From Piscicola geometra (lineage: Eukaryota; Annelida; Clitellata; Hirudinida; Piscicolidae): a stretch of DNA of 64,000 bases. Position 1 is the first letter of the stretch. Every line of letters starts with the position of its first letter. The notes below the pieces were generated by a model. It was not told the origin of the DNA. It searched no databases and worked only from the letters and a program-made list of their open reading frames with translations. Both the position numbers and the translations under genes were made by a program. Positions 1-11,917 of this stretch are shown here, one piece after another. Location of the stretch: the NCBI GenBank assembly GCA_943735955.1, contig OX030956.1, forward strand, positions 3,031,412 through 3,095,411, in the 5' to 3' direction.

Positions 1-120
1 ATTCGGTTTGTAAATCTGCATTGTGGCATTATCAACATGCACTTTAAATATCAACTTTCAATAATGCCACGTGTATCCACCATTCAACCATCCACCTTCC
101 ACTCTCTCACCCATTCCCAG

Positions 121-1008
121 GGCATGAGCAACAGTGAGGTGATGGCGTGGGTAATGGGGGGCAACATCCTCTCTTTACCTTCCTCCACCCCTCCCCATCT
201 GTTAGTTTTCATTTCGCTCTCCGTCAATTCATCCATGCTTTCATAGGATGTCTGTTCGTTGGTTGTCTGAATGTTCTTAGTAGAGATCTCAGGATTTTTC
301 AATGATATTTCTTTTTTTTCTCAATTCTATCCTCGTCATTTTGTTATTTTGTATACTCAATCACTCAGGCAACACCATTGCAACCATGCAACCTCAACAC
401 TACTACCATCACCACCATGACCACTACTACTACCATCACCACCATGACCACTACCATCACCACCATCATCACTACCACCACCACCACTGCAGTGCGGCCT
501 TCTTGAGGGACTGTTGGGCGTTCCACAAGCGGGACCGAGTGTCCATCAAGACGATCATCAGCACCCTCCAGTCGAATCCGATCCTCCTCCAGCCTTGCCT
601 CGAAATGCCTTTGACGTCCACGCCTCCACCCGACTCTTCCGCGCATGCGTCCGCCCATGCTCTAGAGTCGCTCCCTTCCCACCCTTCTCCTGAGCTGCCC
701 CTCCTCTCAGCGTTCGACACGCGCCTAGCAAGAACCCTGCCCTCTTCATCCACCAGCAGTCTGCCTCAAGAGCCGATCCCTTCCACCTCCCAAGCACCTC
801 CACCACTCCACCCTGACGTACAAGAAGCCAGCAAGACGCTCTCAGTGGAGGAGGTGAGGGAGGCCGGTGATGGCGTCGAGATGGTCGCCACTGTGGCGAG
901 CAGGCCACAGGAGAGACGCTCCTTACTCAGGCCCCCTTTCAGGTCCCTCTTCTTCAGGTACTCTCACTACTATCACTACTACTACTACTACTACTGCTAC
1001 TACTACTA

Positions 1009-1046
<38 letters not shown>

Positions 1047-1059
1047 GCTACTACTACTA

Positions 1060-1117
<58 letters not shown>

Positions 1118-1218
1118 ACAATTTATTTTTCTTCTAAACACTCCTCCATTTATCCATTCACCCACTCAGGTACAAGAAATCCAAGAATTCATCTCAGGCT
1201 CGCGGCAAACGCTCTTAG
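121..1218 (+). CDS. Insulin-receptor-like receptor tyrosine kinase, 3' end (three exons)
   Basis: This is the C-terminal end of a receptor tyrosine kinase, a membrane receptor that phosphorylates tyrosines after ligand binding. Exons are 121-200, 493-957 and 1170-1218 (stop 1216-1218); phases join exactly and every boundary is GT-AG. Exon 1 encodes GMSNSEVMAWVMGGNIL, which matches the late kinase-lobe stretch of insulin-receptor relatives (GLSNEQVL...). Exon 2 continues with AAFLRDCWAFHKRDRVSI, the conserved CW...R segment near the end of the kinase fold, then about 115 residues of Pro/Ser-rich tail. Exon 3 adds a short basic end, YKKSKNSSQARGKRS. The rest of the kinase and the ectodomain lie before base 1. 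The coding exons are clearly GC-richer than their flanks. Another RTK class is possible because only the end of the kinase is visible; a kinase C-lobe is fairly sure. Confidence 0.72.
958..1169 (+). repeat. TAC trinucleotide array forming intron 2 of the RTK gene
   Basis: The intron runs straight from its GTAC donor into an interrupted TAC/TAT/CAC array (about 961-1118) and ends with a short CACTCAG acceptor. The previous intron (201-492) ends in a CAY-rich array (about 399-485). The pyrimidine-rich strand of the array probably supplies the polypyrimidine signal. Confidence 0.85.
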
Positions 1219-1261
1219 CACCATTCCACCACTAACCACACTTGCCCTACATGAGTTTACC

Positions 1262-1278
1262 ACCACCCTTACTACTAT

Positions 1279-1349
<71 letters not shown>

Positions 1350-1383
1350 TCACTATCACTACTACTACTACTACTACCACCAC
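1262..1383 (+). repeat. TAC trinucleotide microsatellite
   Basis: A nearly pure TAC array with a few TTT, TAT and CAC interruptions, immediately 3' of the RTK stop codon. The long Thr, Tyr and Val reading frames across it are artefacts of the repeat. Confidence 0.9.
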
Positions 1384-1505
1384 TTACCAATGCCTCCCAG
1401 TAATTCATTCATACACCCTCCATCACCACCCATGTCGATATTCCTTAATGCTACCCCACCACTATTACTTATCGCCAATCTAAAGGGCTTGGTGAAAGAA
1501 CACAG

Positions 1506-1529
1506 AAACACGCACACAGACACACACAA

Positions 1530-1562
<33 letters not shown>

Positions 1563-1566
1563 CACA
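1506..1566 (+). repeat. CA dinucleotide microsatellite
   Basis: Interrupted CA repeat with AAA and AGA interruptions. Confidence 0.9.
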
Positions 1567-3190
1567 AGAACACAGTTTGTAGACTTGTTTATATTTATTG
1601 TCACTTACACAGGCGCTTGTGTATAGTTTTGTACTGTGAATGGATAACTCTGAAAGATCCTTTGGTCAATTTCATACGTATTTTTATACACGCTGTGTTG
1701 TGCATAGATGGCGATTTTAACTTCTTATTTAATCATTTCTACCAGAGTTCAATGTTTTAAACTTTATAATATTAATATTTTATTAATTTTTCCATTTATT
1801 ATTTCAATCGTTTTTTGCTGTTCATGTTATTTTGATTACGCCTAATGTGCCATACAACTTTTACGATGTAACACTCAACGACCTCATTATTCTTGATTCC
1901 AGGCATCATCATCATCATCATTGTCGTCATCATCATCATCATCTTCTGCGTGATCATCATCATCATCATCGTCGTCTGCGTGATCGTCATCATCTTCGTC
2001 TTTTTACAGCTTCGTGGCGACCTTCCACTACAAACACACGTGCAGGGACTTAAGTTTAGTAGATACACATACTCAGTCAGTATACACAAGGCAACAACCA
2101 AGTATTATCTGATTACCAGCGCCATTATTATTGCTATTCTTATTTGCTATTATTAATATTATTATTATTATTTTAAAGACTATAACTATTATTATGACTG
2201 TCGGTCTTCGCCTTAATCATCTTGCTTATACATTTGTTGATTTGAAGACTGTTGAAGCCAGCATGCACGCACGCACGCTTGTGTGTGTGTGTGCACGTGT
2301 GGCTTCAGGGCTGATGCGTCCTTTTGGCATCTCTTGCTTGCTCCTTGGTGTGCCATTGCGCTCACTGCATGCTCTCCTTCTCTATGTGTGTTTGTTTGTT
2401 TGTTTGTGTGTGCCATTCTAGCTACTTGGGCGTCCACATGTGATCGATCAGTGCTAAACAATTAATTCGTTCGTTACCTTATGAGTCAATCGATGGTCCC
2501 TTAATGAGGCGCCAATTAATGAGCCTTTAATGAAGCAAAGTGGTCACCACTTAACAACGCGACCTACTTACCAATCAAAATCATTGGCTTCCTCCTCCTA
2601 GCGGGCTTGTCTTTGCTGCGTGCTCACTGCATTGCGTGTTCTTGCTTCGTTTGTACGCGTAGCACTTGCTTATTCACTTCCACAAAGACAGTCTCTTTCC
2701 ATTTGCACAGCGTCCAACGCTTCCAGGTATTTGCATTGCTTACTTACTTACGTATGTCTTTTGAGTTCTCTTCTAGTTCCTACGTAAGATTTTATAAGTT
2801 TTTATCGTCTAACATTAACTTTCATATCGTAAACGATGCATTTCAGTTCGATGATCATCATCAGCACCACTTAGTCTATTTGCTCCACCACTGACATCAT
2901 CATCATCATCATCTTTCTACCATTGTTTTAAACATTGTCATTATTCATGTTCTGTTGTGGCTTTTAAGTTTTGTATTACTTCTGACCCTCCATTATTTCT
3001 GTTTACAACATCATCATCGTCACAATCATCAGCATCATCATCATCATCGTCACAATCATCTGCATCATCATCATCGTCTTCATCATCGCCGCCTTGTCTA
3101 ACGAGTCTCAACAAAATTGAGAAAATTAAAAAAAATAAAGAGATAATTCCTTCCTTAAAGGCCTCAAACAGCCTGTGATTTGTTTGCGAC
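1567..3190. other. Intergenic, microsatellite-rich
   Basis: No convincing gene. It holds ATC/GTC arrays (about 1900-1995, 2896-2915, 3009-3090), an ATT run (about 2144-2175) and a GT run (2280-2293). A TTTTTACAG acceptor-like site near 2006 is followed by an open stretch of about 15 codons, but nothing joins to it. Confidence 0.6.
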
Positions 3191-3192
3191 AT

Positions 3193-3313
3193 TCATGTGA
3201 GTGATGGTCGCAAGGGGTCACAGGCAGGCGTGCACTGAGGTATCTTCAACAAGAAGGCCTTGTTGGCAGCGGGGAGCTTAGTGTCGAGGCAGACAACGTT
3301 GAAACAAAGTGAA
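3193..3313 (-). CDS. Possible terminal coding exon, unidentified
   Basis: On the minus strand a CCTGTAG acceptor is followed by an open frame of one base plus 39 codons and a TGA. The peptide includes FNVVCLDTKLPAANKAFLLK, and the stretch is GC-richer than its surroundings, which suggests coding. I cannot place it in a family or find joining exons, and the opposite strand is also open over part of it. Treat it as a lead only. Confidence 0.25.
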
Positions 3314-4354
3314 CTACAGGTTCCTCATGTCTAATATCAGAATACCAACCGAACGAAAATGAAGATTTTAATTAACTTCTCGGGCTTCAATCCGCTTCAT
3401 CGATGGAACAAGCACTTGCGCAGAGCTCTTGCAGGTGTGACTAGAACTTGTTTCTTTTAATGAGAAAATTTGAATTTTGCGATTAGTTTTTCAAACTATT
3501 TAATTATTTTTTTAGAATGGTTTGTGATAATTTGTAAAGCGCGTTCTAGGAAAAGCTTTAATGAGTAGCATACATTCCTACGGAGACATTGCATACACCT
3601 ATGTGAAGACTCCATCGCACTTTTGAGCAGTGAGATGGAATGCGGTCTTAAGCGACGTCTTAGAATCACTTTGCAATGCGGTTGTAGGTTGACTGCATAC
3701 GAAGAGAGCAGACTGCATATATGTAAAATGCTGATTTTTCTTGAAATTGCATTATTTCGGAAAATAAATATATAAACTAACCTTATCCCTAAATTGGCGT
3801 TTTTTCTGTAAAAAAAAAGTAAATCTGCATAGTAAATCAGCATTTAACACATTTGCAGCCTGCTTTCTTCGTATGCAGTTAACCTACAATCTTGCAGTGC
3901 AATGATAGTTGAGGGTCAGATCGAACAAAATAGTACTTCAGATTCCTACATGTTTTGATGCTTCGAATAGACAACTCCGGTCTAGATGACTGTTTTTGTG
4001 GGCGCTGATTGGCTGCACTAGTTTTGACCATTAGCACAAATTCTTTTGCAACATTTATTATTTTTCCTCTTTTGCATTCCTTCTTATTTGGGATGATCTA
4101 ACGACTAAGGCAAAATCACTTGTTTTGTTAATAATTGTAAGGCCAAAAAATGGTATTAATTTTTTCAAAATGCTTGATCAATGAGGCACTACAAAAATTC
4201 ATAACGAAATCAGTTATAAAAGTTTTTTCATGGGTTAGGAATTGGAAAAAAAGCTTAAAAAAGATTTTTCCAATTGTAAATTGAAAAAAAAACTATGAAA
4301 AAACATCTTATAGTCGTCAACTAAAATTATTCGATAATTTGTCAAATAAAATGT
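3314..4354. other. No gene seen
   Basis: AT-rich sequence. A pair of related patches near 3685-3720 and 3855-3890 (both with GCATACGAAG-like text and GTAGGTT) looks like an old inverted duplication. Nothing else was recognised. Confidence 0.5.
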
Positions 4355-4532
4355 CAGTTTTGTATAGCGCCCGGGCACGCAACTGAAGCACCACTCACAC
4401 GACATAAGTCGTGAAACACCGCATCATATACACTAGGTATATGATAGCTCATGGTTGGCTGTACAGGGATTTGAACTGGCGACCTTTAAGTTGCAGGTCT
4501 AACGACTTACCATCTAAGCCAACCCGCTCGCC
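4355..4532 (-). mobile_element. tRNA-derived SINE
   Basis: Read on the minus strand, the element begins GGCGAGCGGGTTGG and carries a pol III A box, TGGCTTAGATGG (4510-4521), and a B box, GTTCAAATCCC (4466-4476), spaced as in a tRNA. A non-tRNA body follows and ends in GGGCGCTATACAAA, close to the 3' end of the LINE at 55.5-57.5 kb (GAGCGCTATAGAAA). A second, diverged copy lies at 40686-40815 on the plus strand. It is not a functional tRNA gene, because the 3' half does not pair as an acceptor stem. Confidence 0.75.
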
Positions 4533-4672
4533 AAATGATACAAATTGGCATGGTCACGCAGAAAAAAGTTGAGTATAAGAATGTTAAGTAAAAAAACATG
4601 AAATACTTAAAAATAAAGTAAGTTTTGTTTAGAAATATCACAAATAAGTCAAACTCCAGAGCACCTCGTCAC

Positions 4673-6454
4673 CTACAGAATTCCATCTTTTTCATTGGCG
4701 GGAATAGCCACGTCTGATGGAATTGGAAGTTAAAACCATATTCATTTTATTATCATTATGTTAAAGGGGGAACTAGCTTTAATAGCATTAATAATAATAA
4801 TAATAATGGCAATAGCTCTTGGGCACGCAATTAGAGCGCTCTCACCATGTCGTAATGCAATAAAATAAAAATAAAATAAAAGCAATGATAGCACAGAATA
4901 ACTATTATTATGAGTGATAAGCCAAGTTGAAATAACGAGATTTTAGTTTTGAAAGTTCAATAATTCAATCAATCAAATAAATTCCTATAGCGCTCTTTCA
5001 TTAAATTTAAGAGTTGAACATGAGTAGTAAGACGCACTGACCCATATACTTGGGGTTCTGCAGCTTGAGGTTGTTCATTATCTCCACAAACTCTTCCAAC
5101 GACTTGCTCAATCTGTGGTGATGATGGTGACGATGATTAAATGGTGATGATGATAATAATGATGGTGATAATGATGATACTCACCTGGGGTTATGCTTCT
5201 TTTCTTCTCCAACCGTGGTCACAGTATGCCCTGCCATTTAATGATGTTTAGAAGAACAATATAAATGAAAGCAGCAGCATTAAAAGCCACAACGAACCAT
5301 TGTAGTCATGTCCAGGATAGATGAGACAGTGGTCAGGGTGGGAAAATATCTTCTCATGCACTGACTTGTACATACTTTTTGGGTCACCTGTATGTATATA
5401 TGTGTGTGTGTTTGCATATGTGTATTTGTGTTTGTTTGTAAAGATGCACACACTTACCCTGTTGAAAGTCAGTCCTACCACAGCCTCTTATGAAGAGAAC
5501 ATCTCCAGTAAAGAACCACCCCTTCTCCTTCAACAGGTAAGTCATACAGCCTTTGGAAGAAAAGAAGAAATGTTGCATGGAGATAGAGGAAAGAGGTGAA
5601 TGAAGAGAGAGTGAGCGTTGAGACAGAATGTGATAGAAGTAATATGATGTAGAGGGCATCACACACACTACTCACCATTCGTGTGTCCAGGAGTGCGGAG
5701 ACATTCCACAGTGAGCCCACCCAACCTGAGCAGATCTCCATCTTGCACATACTGATCTGCATGAGCTCCTGCCGCCTTGCCCACCACACTCAAACAACCA
5801 CTCTCCTTCAACTTGCCACTGCCTGTGATGTGGTCTGCGTGCATATGCGTATTCACTGTGGGTGGAAGGGGGTTGGAAAGTGAAAAAGAAGAGAATTATA
5901 AATTGACTTATAAATTAATTTTTGGAATTATAAAGCTTACAAGCATATTTTAGTTTGAGGCCAAGCTCTTTGAGCAGTTTGAGATCTCTCTCAACCTTTT
6001 CCAAAACTGGATCAATGATGAGTGCTTCATGTGAATCCGCATCAGCCACAATGTATGTGTAAGTGTAGGTGTCATAGTCAAACAGCTGTTGTGGTGGCCA
6101 TTCAAAAAGTTAATTGATTTAAAGTTTTAATTTAAGTTGAAGAAATAAAAATGAGTTTAAAGGCAGAAAAAATTACCAATATACAAAATTTGAATTTCAA
6201 ATTAATATACGGAAAAATTCAGCAAAATAAAGAAAAAGGAGTGTAAAGAGGAAAGGAAACAACTCATTGAAATTCACCTGTCTAAAAAGCACATTCGTCA
6301 TTGCAATTTTTGAGTAATATCTTTTAGGTTGGCTTATCTTATTAAAAGAAGGTGATGTGCCAACACAAGTAAGTCGACAAAAGCTGGAAAACTTACTGAC
6401 GTTTGCAGAACGAAAAACATTTCGTACTACAATTTTCAGCGGTCCCAAAAACAT
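4673..6454 (-). CDS. ETHE1: Persulfide dioxygenase ETHE1, mitochondrial, complete (8 exons)
   Basis: ETHE1 oxidises glutathione persulfide to sulfite in the mitochondrial matrix, a step of hydrogen sulfide detoxification. Minus-strand exons: 6278-6454, 5941-6085, 5676-5855, 5458-5550, 5298-5387, 5185-5230, 5042-5112 and 4673-4713. All boundaries are GT-AG and the phases join to a 280-residue protein (human is 254). Exon 1 is a basic, Ser/Arg-rich mitochondrial presequence. The metallo-beta-lactamase iron motif [13 protein letters not shown] begins at about residue 109. Next come the TPGHT histidine segment, [19 protein letters not shown] with the metal-binding aspartate, and [10 protein letters not shown]. 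The last exon gives [13 protein letters not shown], the family's C-terminal signature. All expected catalytic residues are present. The last intron contains a LINE remnant, and exon 1 is duplicated upstream. Confidence 0.95.
4961..5000 (-). mobile_element. LINE 3'-end remnant
   Basis: On the minus strand this reads TGAAAGAGCGCTATAGGAAT followed by TTGATTGATTGAA, nearly the same as the 3' end of the LINE at 57.5 kb. It lies in the last intron of ETHE1. Confidence 0.7.
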
Positions 6455-6688
6455 AATTATATTAAAGTTAAAATAAAAATATCTGAAATCGTCGAAAACT
6501 GACAACTGTTCCACCACTGAGAAGTGACTACTCGATCAAATTTAATTTGAGGAAATGAAAATGAGTCAAAACTTTTGACTCAAAAAGCAGAAAAAAAGTA
6601 GCACTATTCGAATTAATTTACCTAAACATTCAGCAAAATAAAGAAAAATGAATGTAAAGAGCATAGGAAACAAATCATTGAAATTCAC

Positions 6689-6850
6689 CTGTCTAAAAAG
6701 CACATTCGTCATTGCAGTTTTTGAGTAATATCTTTTTGGTTGGCTTATCTTATTAAAAGAAGGTGATGTGCCAACACAAGTAAGTCGACAAAAGCTGGAA
6801 AACTTAAAGACGTTTGCAGAACGAGAAACTTTTCGTACTACAATTTTCAG
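6689..6850 (-). pseudogene. ETHE1 exon 1 copy B, split by a transposon
   Basis: This copy keeps an open frame with the ETHE1 presequence end ([19 protein letters not shown]) and the same CAG|GTGAAT donor. Its start codon (8554-8556) and first codons are 1.7 kb away across the transposon at 6851-8533. The insertion duplicates the 8 bases spanning codons 6-8. Copy B could still be spliced in as an alternative exon using the internal Met of AMTNVLF, which would give a form without the targeting peptide. That is inference; the plainer reading is a dead duplicate exon. Confidence 0.75.
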
Positions 6851-8533
6851 GGGATATTATGGAAAGCGTACTCGGAAGCATAGACCTAGCAATATAAAAA
6901 CAGCTGATGGCAATGTTTATTTATTTCTTGAATCAGCTGATTGTTGGTTTCTAACAATAACAAAAAGCGGCCATATCAATTTAGATTTCGGCAAACTATC
7001 CGAGGCGAGATATATCGTAAAATGAACAATAAATTAGGCTTTTTTTACTTCTTTTACGAATAATTTTTTGTGTAATTAATAATAATTTTACTCAGTAATG
7101 TCAAATCTGGTATATATTTTGGCAAACTATCTGAGGCGAGATACAATCTATTTAAATAATAAAGTTTATGTAAAAAGTGTCAAGTTTTTTTATAATTTCT
7201 AAAACACTTTTCAATAAATTCTTGAATAATATATTTATATATCTAATCAAATCAAATAACCTTAATAATTTTAAAAACCAATCCTCACTTCTAACCTCAC
7301 CCACATCACCATCATCTTCAACATAACCACAGAATCATCATTCCTAATACAGCATCTTCATTCCTACAAAAGCGTCTTTCTGGATCCTTTTGGTACTGGT
7401 GTTGAAGGTGAGAATGAAGGAGCCGAAGAGGATCTTGCAAAGAATGAAGTTGCTGTGATCTGTTTTTCTTTTTTCACTGCAGCCATCCTTCAATTCTCTT
7501 GGTACTGGTGCTGAAGGTTGTTTCGTCCATTCAATGTTATGATTGCATTTATGTTTTTGCAAAGACTGCTATTTTTGGTGCTGCAGTTTTTCTTTTTGTT
7601 GTGTTGTGGTCATCGGTGATCAGACTGAAAAAAACAGCTATTTGACTGCTAAGAAGATGATAGTGATGGGGGGATGATTTTTTTCTATGCATTGATGACT
7701 ATTCATTTTCTAATATAGACTATGAATGCTTTTGGAATCTATGGCAATCAATTCTTAAACCATTAGCACTTTTAATTTTAAAGTTGTAAAAATGTACCAA
7801 CATCATTCTATTTTCATGGAAGTTTGATATAATCATCTTGTTGATTATTTGAATATGGATACTCAAGTCTTGACTGAATTATACTTGTCAGAAATTGAAT
7901 AGTTGAATTTTAATTTATGTTGTTCGTCAAGCTCTAATTATGAGAATTTTACACATTTCTAAAGAGTCTTTACTATTGAATAAATTTAAAAATTCAATAA
8001 GATCAATTTCGTAATAATTTTTCTCAAAATATGGTTCCATTTAGTAGAGTGATTCTACGTAATTAAATGTTTTATGGAAATCAATTTCGAAAGCAAAACC
8101 TGAATATAATATAAACTCAGAGTCCGTATTCAATTGTTATTCCTATTTATATACATAAACAATTACCGAGTCCATCATAATCCCAAAAAATAGGTGAAAC
8201 CACTTTATTTAACTAAAAAATATTATAAAAATTTAGAAATATTATGCTAAATTGTTTAATAAAAAGTTTTAGCTTTATATTTTTGTTCAGAGCAATAAAA
8301 GTCATCAGCAAAATGTTTTACTAGTAATATTATAGAAGTCAAAAGATCTGCGTGGTTTTTAACTCTCTAAACTAAACTAATATGAGAAAAAATCTTATTA
8401 ATTTAAAGTATTTTATTTTGCCTGTTAGCAATACCGTTTTATTACCATACAGCGATTTAAACATTGGAAATTTGTCTATGTTAATCGTTAACCTCATTTG
8501 CATACATTATGAGTACGCTTTCCAAAGTAAACC
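6851..8533. mobile_element. Merlin-like non-autonomous DNA transposon
   Basis: Ends are 23-bp imperfect inverted repeats: GGGATATTATGGAAAGCGTA at the left and GGTTTACTTTGGAAAGCGTA on the opposite strand at the right (four mismatches). It is flanked by a perfect 8-bp target duplication, ATTTTCAG (6843-6850 and 8534-8541), and the uninterrupted site is preserved in unit A at 6433-6440. The interior shares patches with the Merlin element at 15.7-18.2 kb: the GCCTGTTAGCA.TACCG text (8420-8440 versus 16079-16099) and the CGAGATATATCG patch (7002 versus 17945, inverted). No transposase remains. Confidence 0.85.
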
Positions 8534-8821
8534 ATTTTCAGCGGTCCCAAAAACATAATTAACTACTGAGTCGTGACTACTCGATCCAATAGAGAAGCTA
8601 AGCGCTATTGTGGTGATGCCTTGCCGATATATAATTTATATTAGGTTGAAGTGCAATAGGGGGCATAACGAATTGTATTAAAAGCAATGATTTAAAATTT
8701 TTATGTGTTTAAAATAAATCATTAAGCGGTAGCTTTAAGTTATGGGAAGTTTCTTTTTCTTGTTTCCCCATATCTCAGTGATCTGGCTTGTCGAAATGAA
8801 ACATGATAAAATAGTTTAAAT

Positions 8822-8868
8822 ATTTAATCAATCAATCAAATAAATTTCTATAGCGCTCTTTCATCAAA
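8822..8868 (-). mobile_element. LINE 3'-end remnant
   Basis: The same tail as the copy at 4961-5000: TGAAAGAGCGCTATAGAAAT then TTGATTGATTGA on the minus strand. Confidence 0.7.
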
Positions 8869-8869
8869 C

Positions 8870-11800
8870 ATATTATAATATAGTTCTTATTTAAGTTTAC
8901 CTCAAATTTTACTGTAAAATACTTTTAGTTTGATGACAAAAGAGTTGAGATGCAAACCCAAACAATCTTTCACAAACAAATTTTTATTTTTAATTAAATA
9001 AAAATATATATTTTCAAATTTGAATATTTACTTAAAATTCTTTACACAAATCAAAATTTCGGCTTGTGGTTAATACATTTATAATACACACACACAGTCG
9101 CTAAACTTGAAAATCATTGTAGCAATGCTACATTGTAGCATTTGTTTAATGTTACTAATTTCCTTAATGGCCACATCATCGCTAATATTTTCCCATCACT
9201 ACTACTCATACCAGCCTATGCACCAGGCTATCCATCAACCCTACTAATTTCACTCCCTCCAGCACTAACACCTTCACCATCTTTATCATCACCACCAACA
9301 TCCATTCACCATATTGCAATTCCATGCTTCCAAGCAGTCTGCATGACGCACAAGAACATTATAAATAATGTACTGCATTATAAATAATGTACTGCATTAT
9401 AAATAATGTACTGCATTATAAATACTGCATCGCTTGTGGCGGCGCGCTTCTCTCTGAGCTTTGTTCATGGTGCTTTAAAGCCTTTATGGCCGATAACTCG
9501 TAATTTTTTTGAAAATGATCTTCATGGTTTAAAAAGTTATATCTTCATAACTGTCTTTAGCTCGAAGAAAACTAACACATTTGTCATATTTCTTTGGTGT
9601 GCACTGAAGTCGTCTAGCATTGAAGGAACTTAATATTTTGTTTATTGATAGGTTATTGTATAACTTGTTACCTTTTTTGGTTTTTATCAGCTTCATAATG
9701 CGCTTTTTGGCAACATAAACAGCTTGATGATGATACTAATTTCTAACGTACACCTAAACTGTTTTTGAATCAAACCTTTGTTGTACATTCAAATTCTTTT
9801 ACAATTAGTTTTTATTATTTTTTTTATTGTTTCTATTGTTTTATTGTTCATTGAAGTTATTTGAATATGTAAGGCCATTCGCACCTCTAATCAACAGAAA
9901 TACATTGAGCATATTGTTCATCAGCTAGTCACTAACAAATTTATATATATAAAAATTCTTCTATTTTTGCCAATATTTTTTCTCTTTTATTATACATTTT
10001 TGATTTATACCTGTATAAACTCTTAAAAATTACACTACCATTATTATAAGTTTCTTAACATTAACAATTTACACAGCTATCAACTCCAAAGCAAGGCTAG
10101 TGGATCTCAAAAACCACTGCGATAAGATCGATCAAACATTCAAATGATCCTCTTCGTTAGAGGCGCACTATCAAGGGCTGTACAATAGTATGCTCTCATC
10201 TCCAATCAATCATCGACCATTTACTAGAGAATACATACATCTGCATGCATTTCAGAAAAGACAACAAATCTCAAACCGGGTCTAACAAATTTCCTTACAA
10301 GCTCACAACGGCGAATACAGACATGTTGCAGTCTCAGAAGTTCGATTAGAAGGCAGTTGACGAGCAAACTTGGAACAGTAGGAAGTGAATAAGTCTTTGA
10401 AGCTCTGCGTGCAGTGCACTTGATCAGCGCCTAACACCTTGTTCAAAAACATTAACATATCACTCAAGTCGACTTTTTGAGGTTTTTATTCTCATCATTA
10501 TCATCACCACCATAATTTTCACCATTATCCACAACATCATTACCATTACTTTAATGAACATCATCATTACCACTATTATCAAAACTATTCCTAAAATCAT
10601 CATCAAGACCATCTCAAAGAAGGTGATGAATTACACACGTTGTCATTGCAGAAGCTTCCAATTAGGGAGTGTTAGAGGCAGAGAGAGGTGCATGTGTGTC
10701 TATGTAACTTCATGAGAGATAACTTTTGAAAAAATGCCGGATTTACATCTACTCAAATTCAAGACTTTTTCGCCCTTTTACATGTTTCTATTCCCATAAA
10801 CTATTGAAGTTACTCATAAGATTTATTGAGGAAACTACTTTAATTAATCAGTCCTTCATTGCAGTACTTGGTCATGAAGTCGCATAATAATCAAGTGTGA
10901 TTGCAACGATGTACGACGTAGATGGAATCAGTTAGATTGAACTTTGTGTTTTAATTTATTTTCTTAAACTAACTTACTCATTGTTTTCAACTCACATACT
11001 TCTTGCTCTGAACAAAACTTTCTTATTGCACGGTCGACTACTATCGTACCCAAAAAACATTTGCAATAAAAAAAACCCAGTTTGTTATTCATATGATCCC
11101 CGTTCCCTTTAGAGATTCTACCTTTAATTTAAAAAAAATATTTTTATTTTTATAAACCATATGGAGTAGAAACTTTCTCTTACAAAACAATCTAATAGAC
11201 TAATTTATTACTGTTTCATAAATGGCTTTTACTTTAATAATTAAAATCATCCTTCACTAACAAATTCAAACTGTAGTTGTAATTTACATGAACCATTTCA
11301 TCGCTTTGACAGTTCTTTTTACCGCCAAGGTCAATGCTCTTTTTCTATCTGACGCTTCTGTTTCTAAAAATCTCATTTAGAAAATAATATTCTTTCCAAA
11401 CTTATTTTGAGTCTAATTAGAAGAAATCAAAATGAATTAAATCAAAGGTGACGCTCATTACAGCGCATAATGCGTTAGAGTTGCGTCAGACTAGCACGTC
11501 TGTTGGGTAATCATGCAGTAGATCAGTGATTATACTGCTGATTGTCAATGTCGTTACAATGCTGTTAAACGCTGAATTTTACCCGTCTAATCAGAAAAAA
11601 ACCAGTTGACAAAAAGACACATTAAAAAAGTTAACGAGTAGCAAAGTATGTAGCCACTCTCGGCTTGACCAATGGTCAACGGTATTAGGTTGAAGTGCAA
11701 CCGATGACTTAGTAGCCCAGAGACGCGCAAGAAAACTTGCAACTCCTAAGCGGCCTAGAGGGTTTTAAAGCCACTTTAAAATATTTCGTAATTATTATTA

Positions 11801-11900
11801 GAATAAAATAAATAGGGAAGACTATTCAGTCGACAGAGTTAAAACAAAAATAAAAAAACTAAAGTTTCTGGCATAAACTGCATCAGAAAGCACGATGTTT
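8870..11900. other. Intergenic, no gene recognised
   Basis: AT-rich. It contains a short tandem repeat (9358-9430), CAT-rich microsatellite text near 10490-10610 and a short repeated phrase (TATTAGGTTGAAGTGCAA at 8640 and 11683). The ORFs at 9142-9387 and 9406-9633 have no recognisable domains. Confidence 0.5.
9358..9430. repeat. 19-bp tandem repeat, about 3.8 copies
   Basis: Unit ATTATAAATAATGTACTGC at 9358, 9377 and 9396, then a partial fourth copy. Confidence 0.9.
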
Positions 11901-11917
11901 AATCATTTTTTCAGTGG

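Larger units (their letters stand above)
6122..8590 (-). repeat. Tandem duplication of ETHE1 exon 1 and flanks
   Basis: Unit A (about 6122-6536) holds the working exon 1. Unit B (about 6537-6850 plus 8534-8590) repeats it with many substitutions and is interrupted by a transposon at 6851-8533. Matching landmarks are the exon donor region (6272-6280 and 6683-6691), the whole presequence text, and the upstream GTGACTACTCGATC motif (6525 and 8572). Near 8560 unit B lacks about 50 bp that unit A has upstream of the start codon. Confidence 0.9.

Noticed and set aside
302..1483. Single 393-residue ORF with poly-His, poly-Tyr and poly-Thr tracts
   Set aside because: Only 493-957 and 1170-1218 are coding. 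The rest is translated TAC/CAC microsatellite, and the splice model gives a kinase end that matches known receptors.
4466..4521. tRNA gene
   Set aside because: A and B boxes are present, but the acceptor stem does not pair, a long body follows, and a second copy exists. This is a SINE.
6768..7025. 85-residue plus-strand ORF
   Set aside because: Its first part is the antisense of ETHE1 exon 1 copy B and its second part is transposon DNA, with the Merlin-like left end in the middle.
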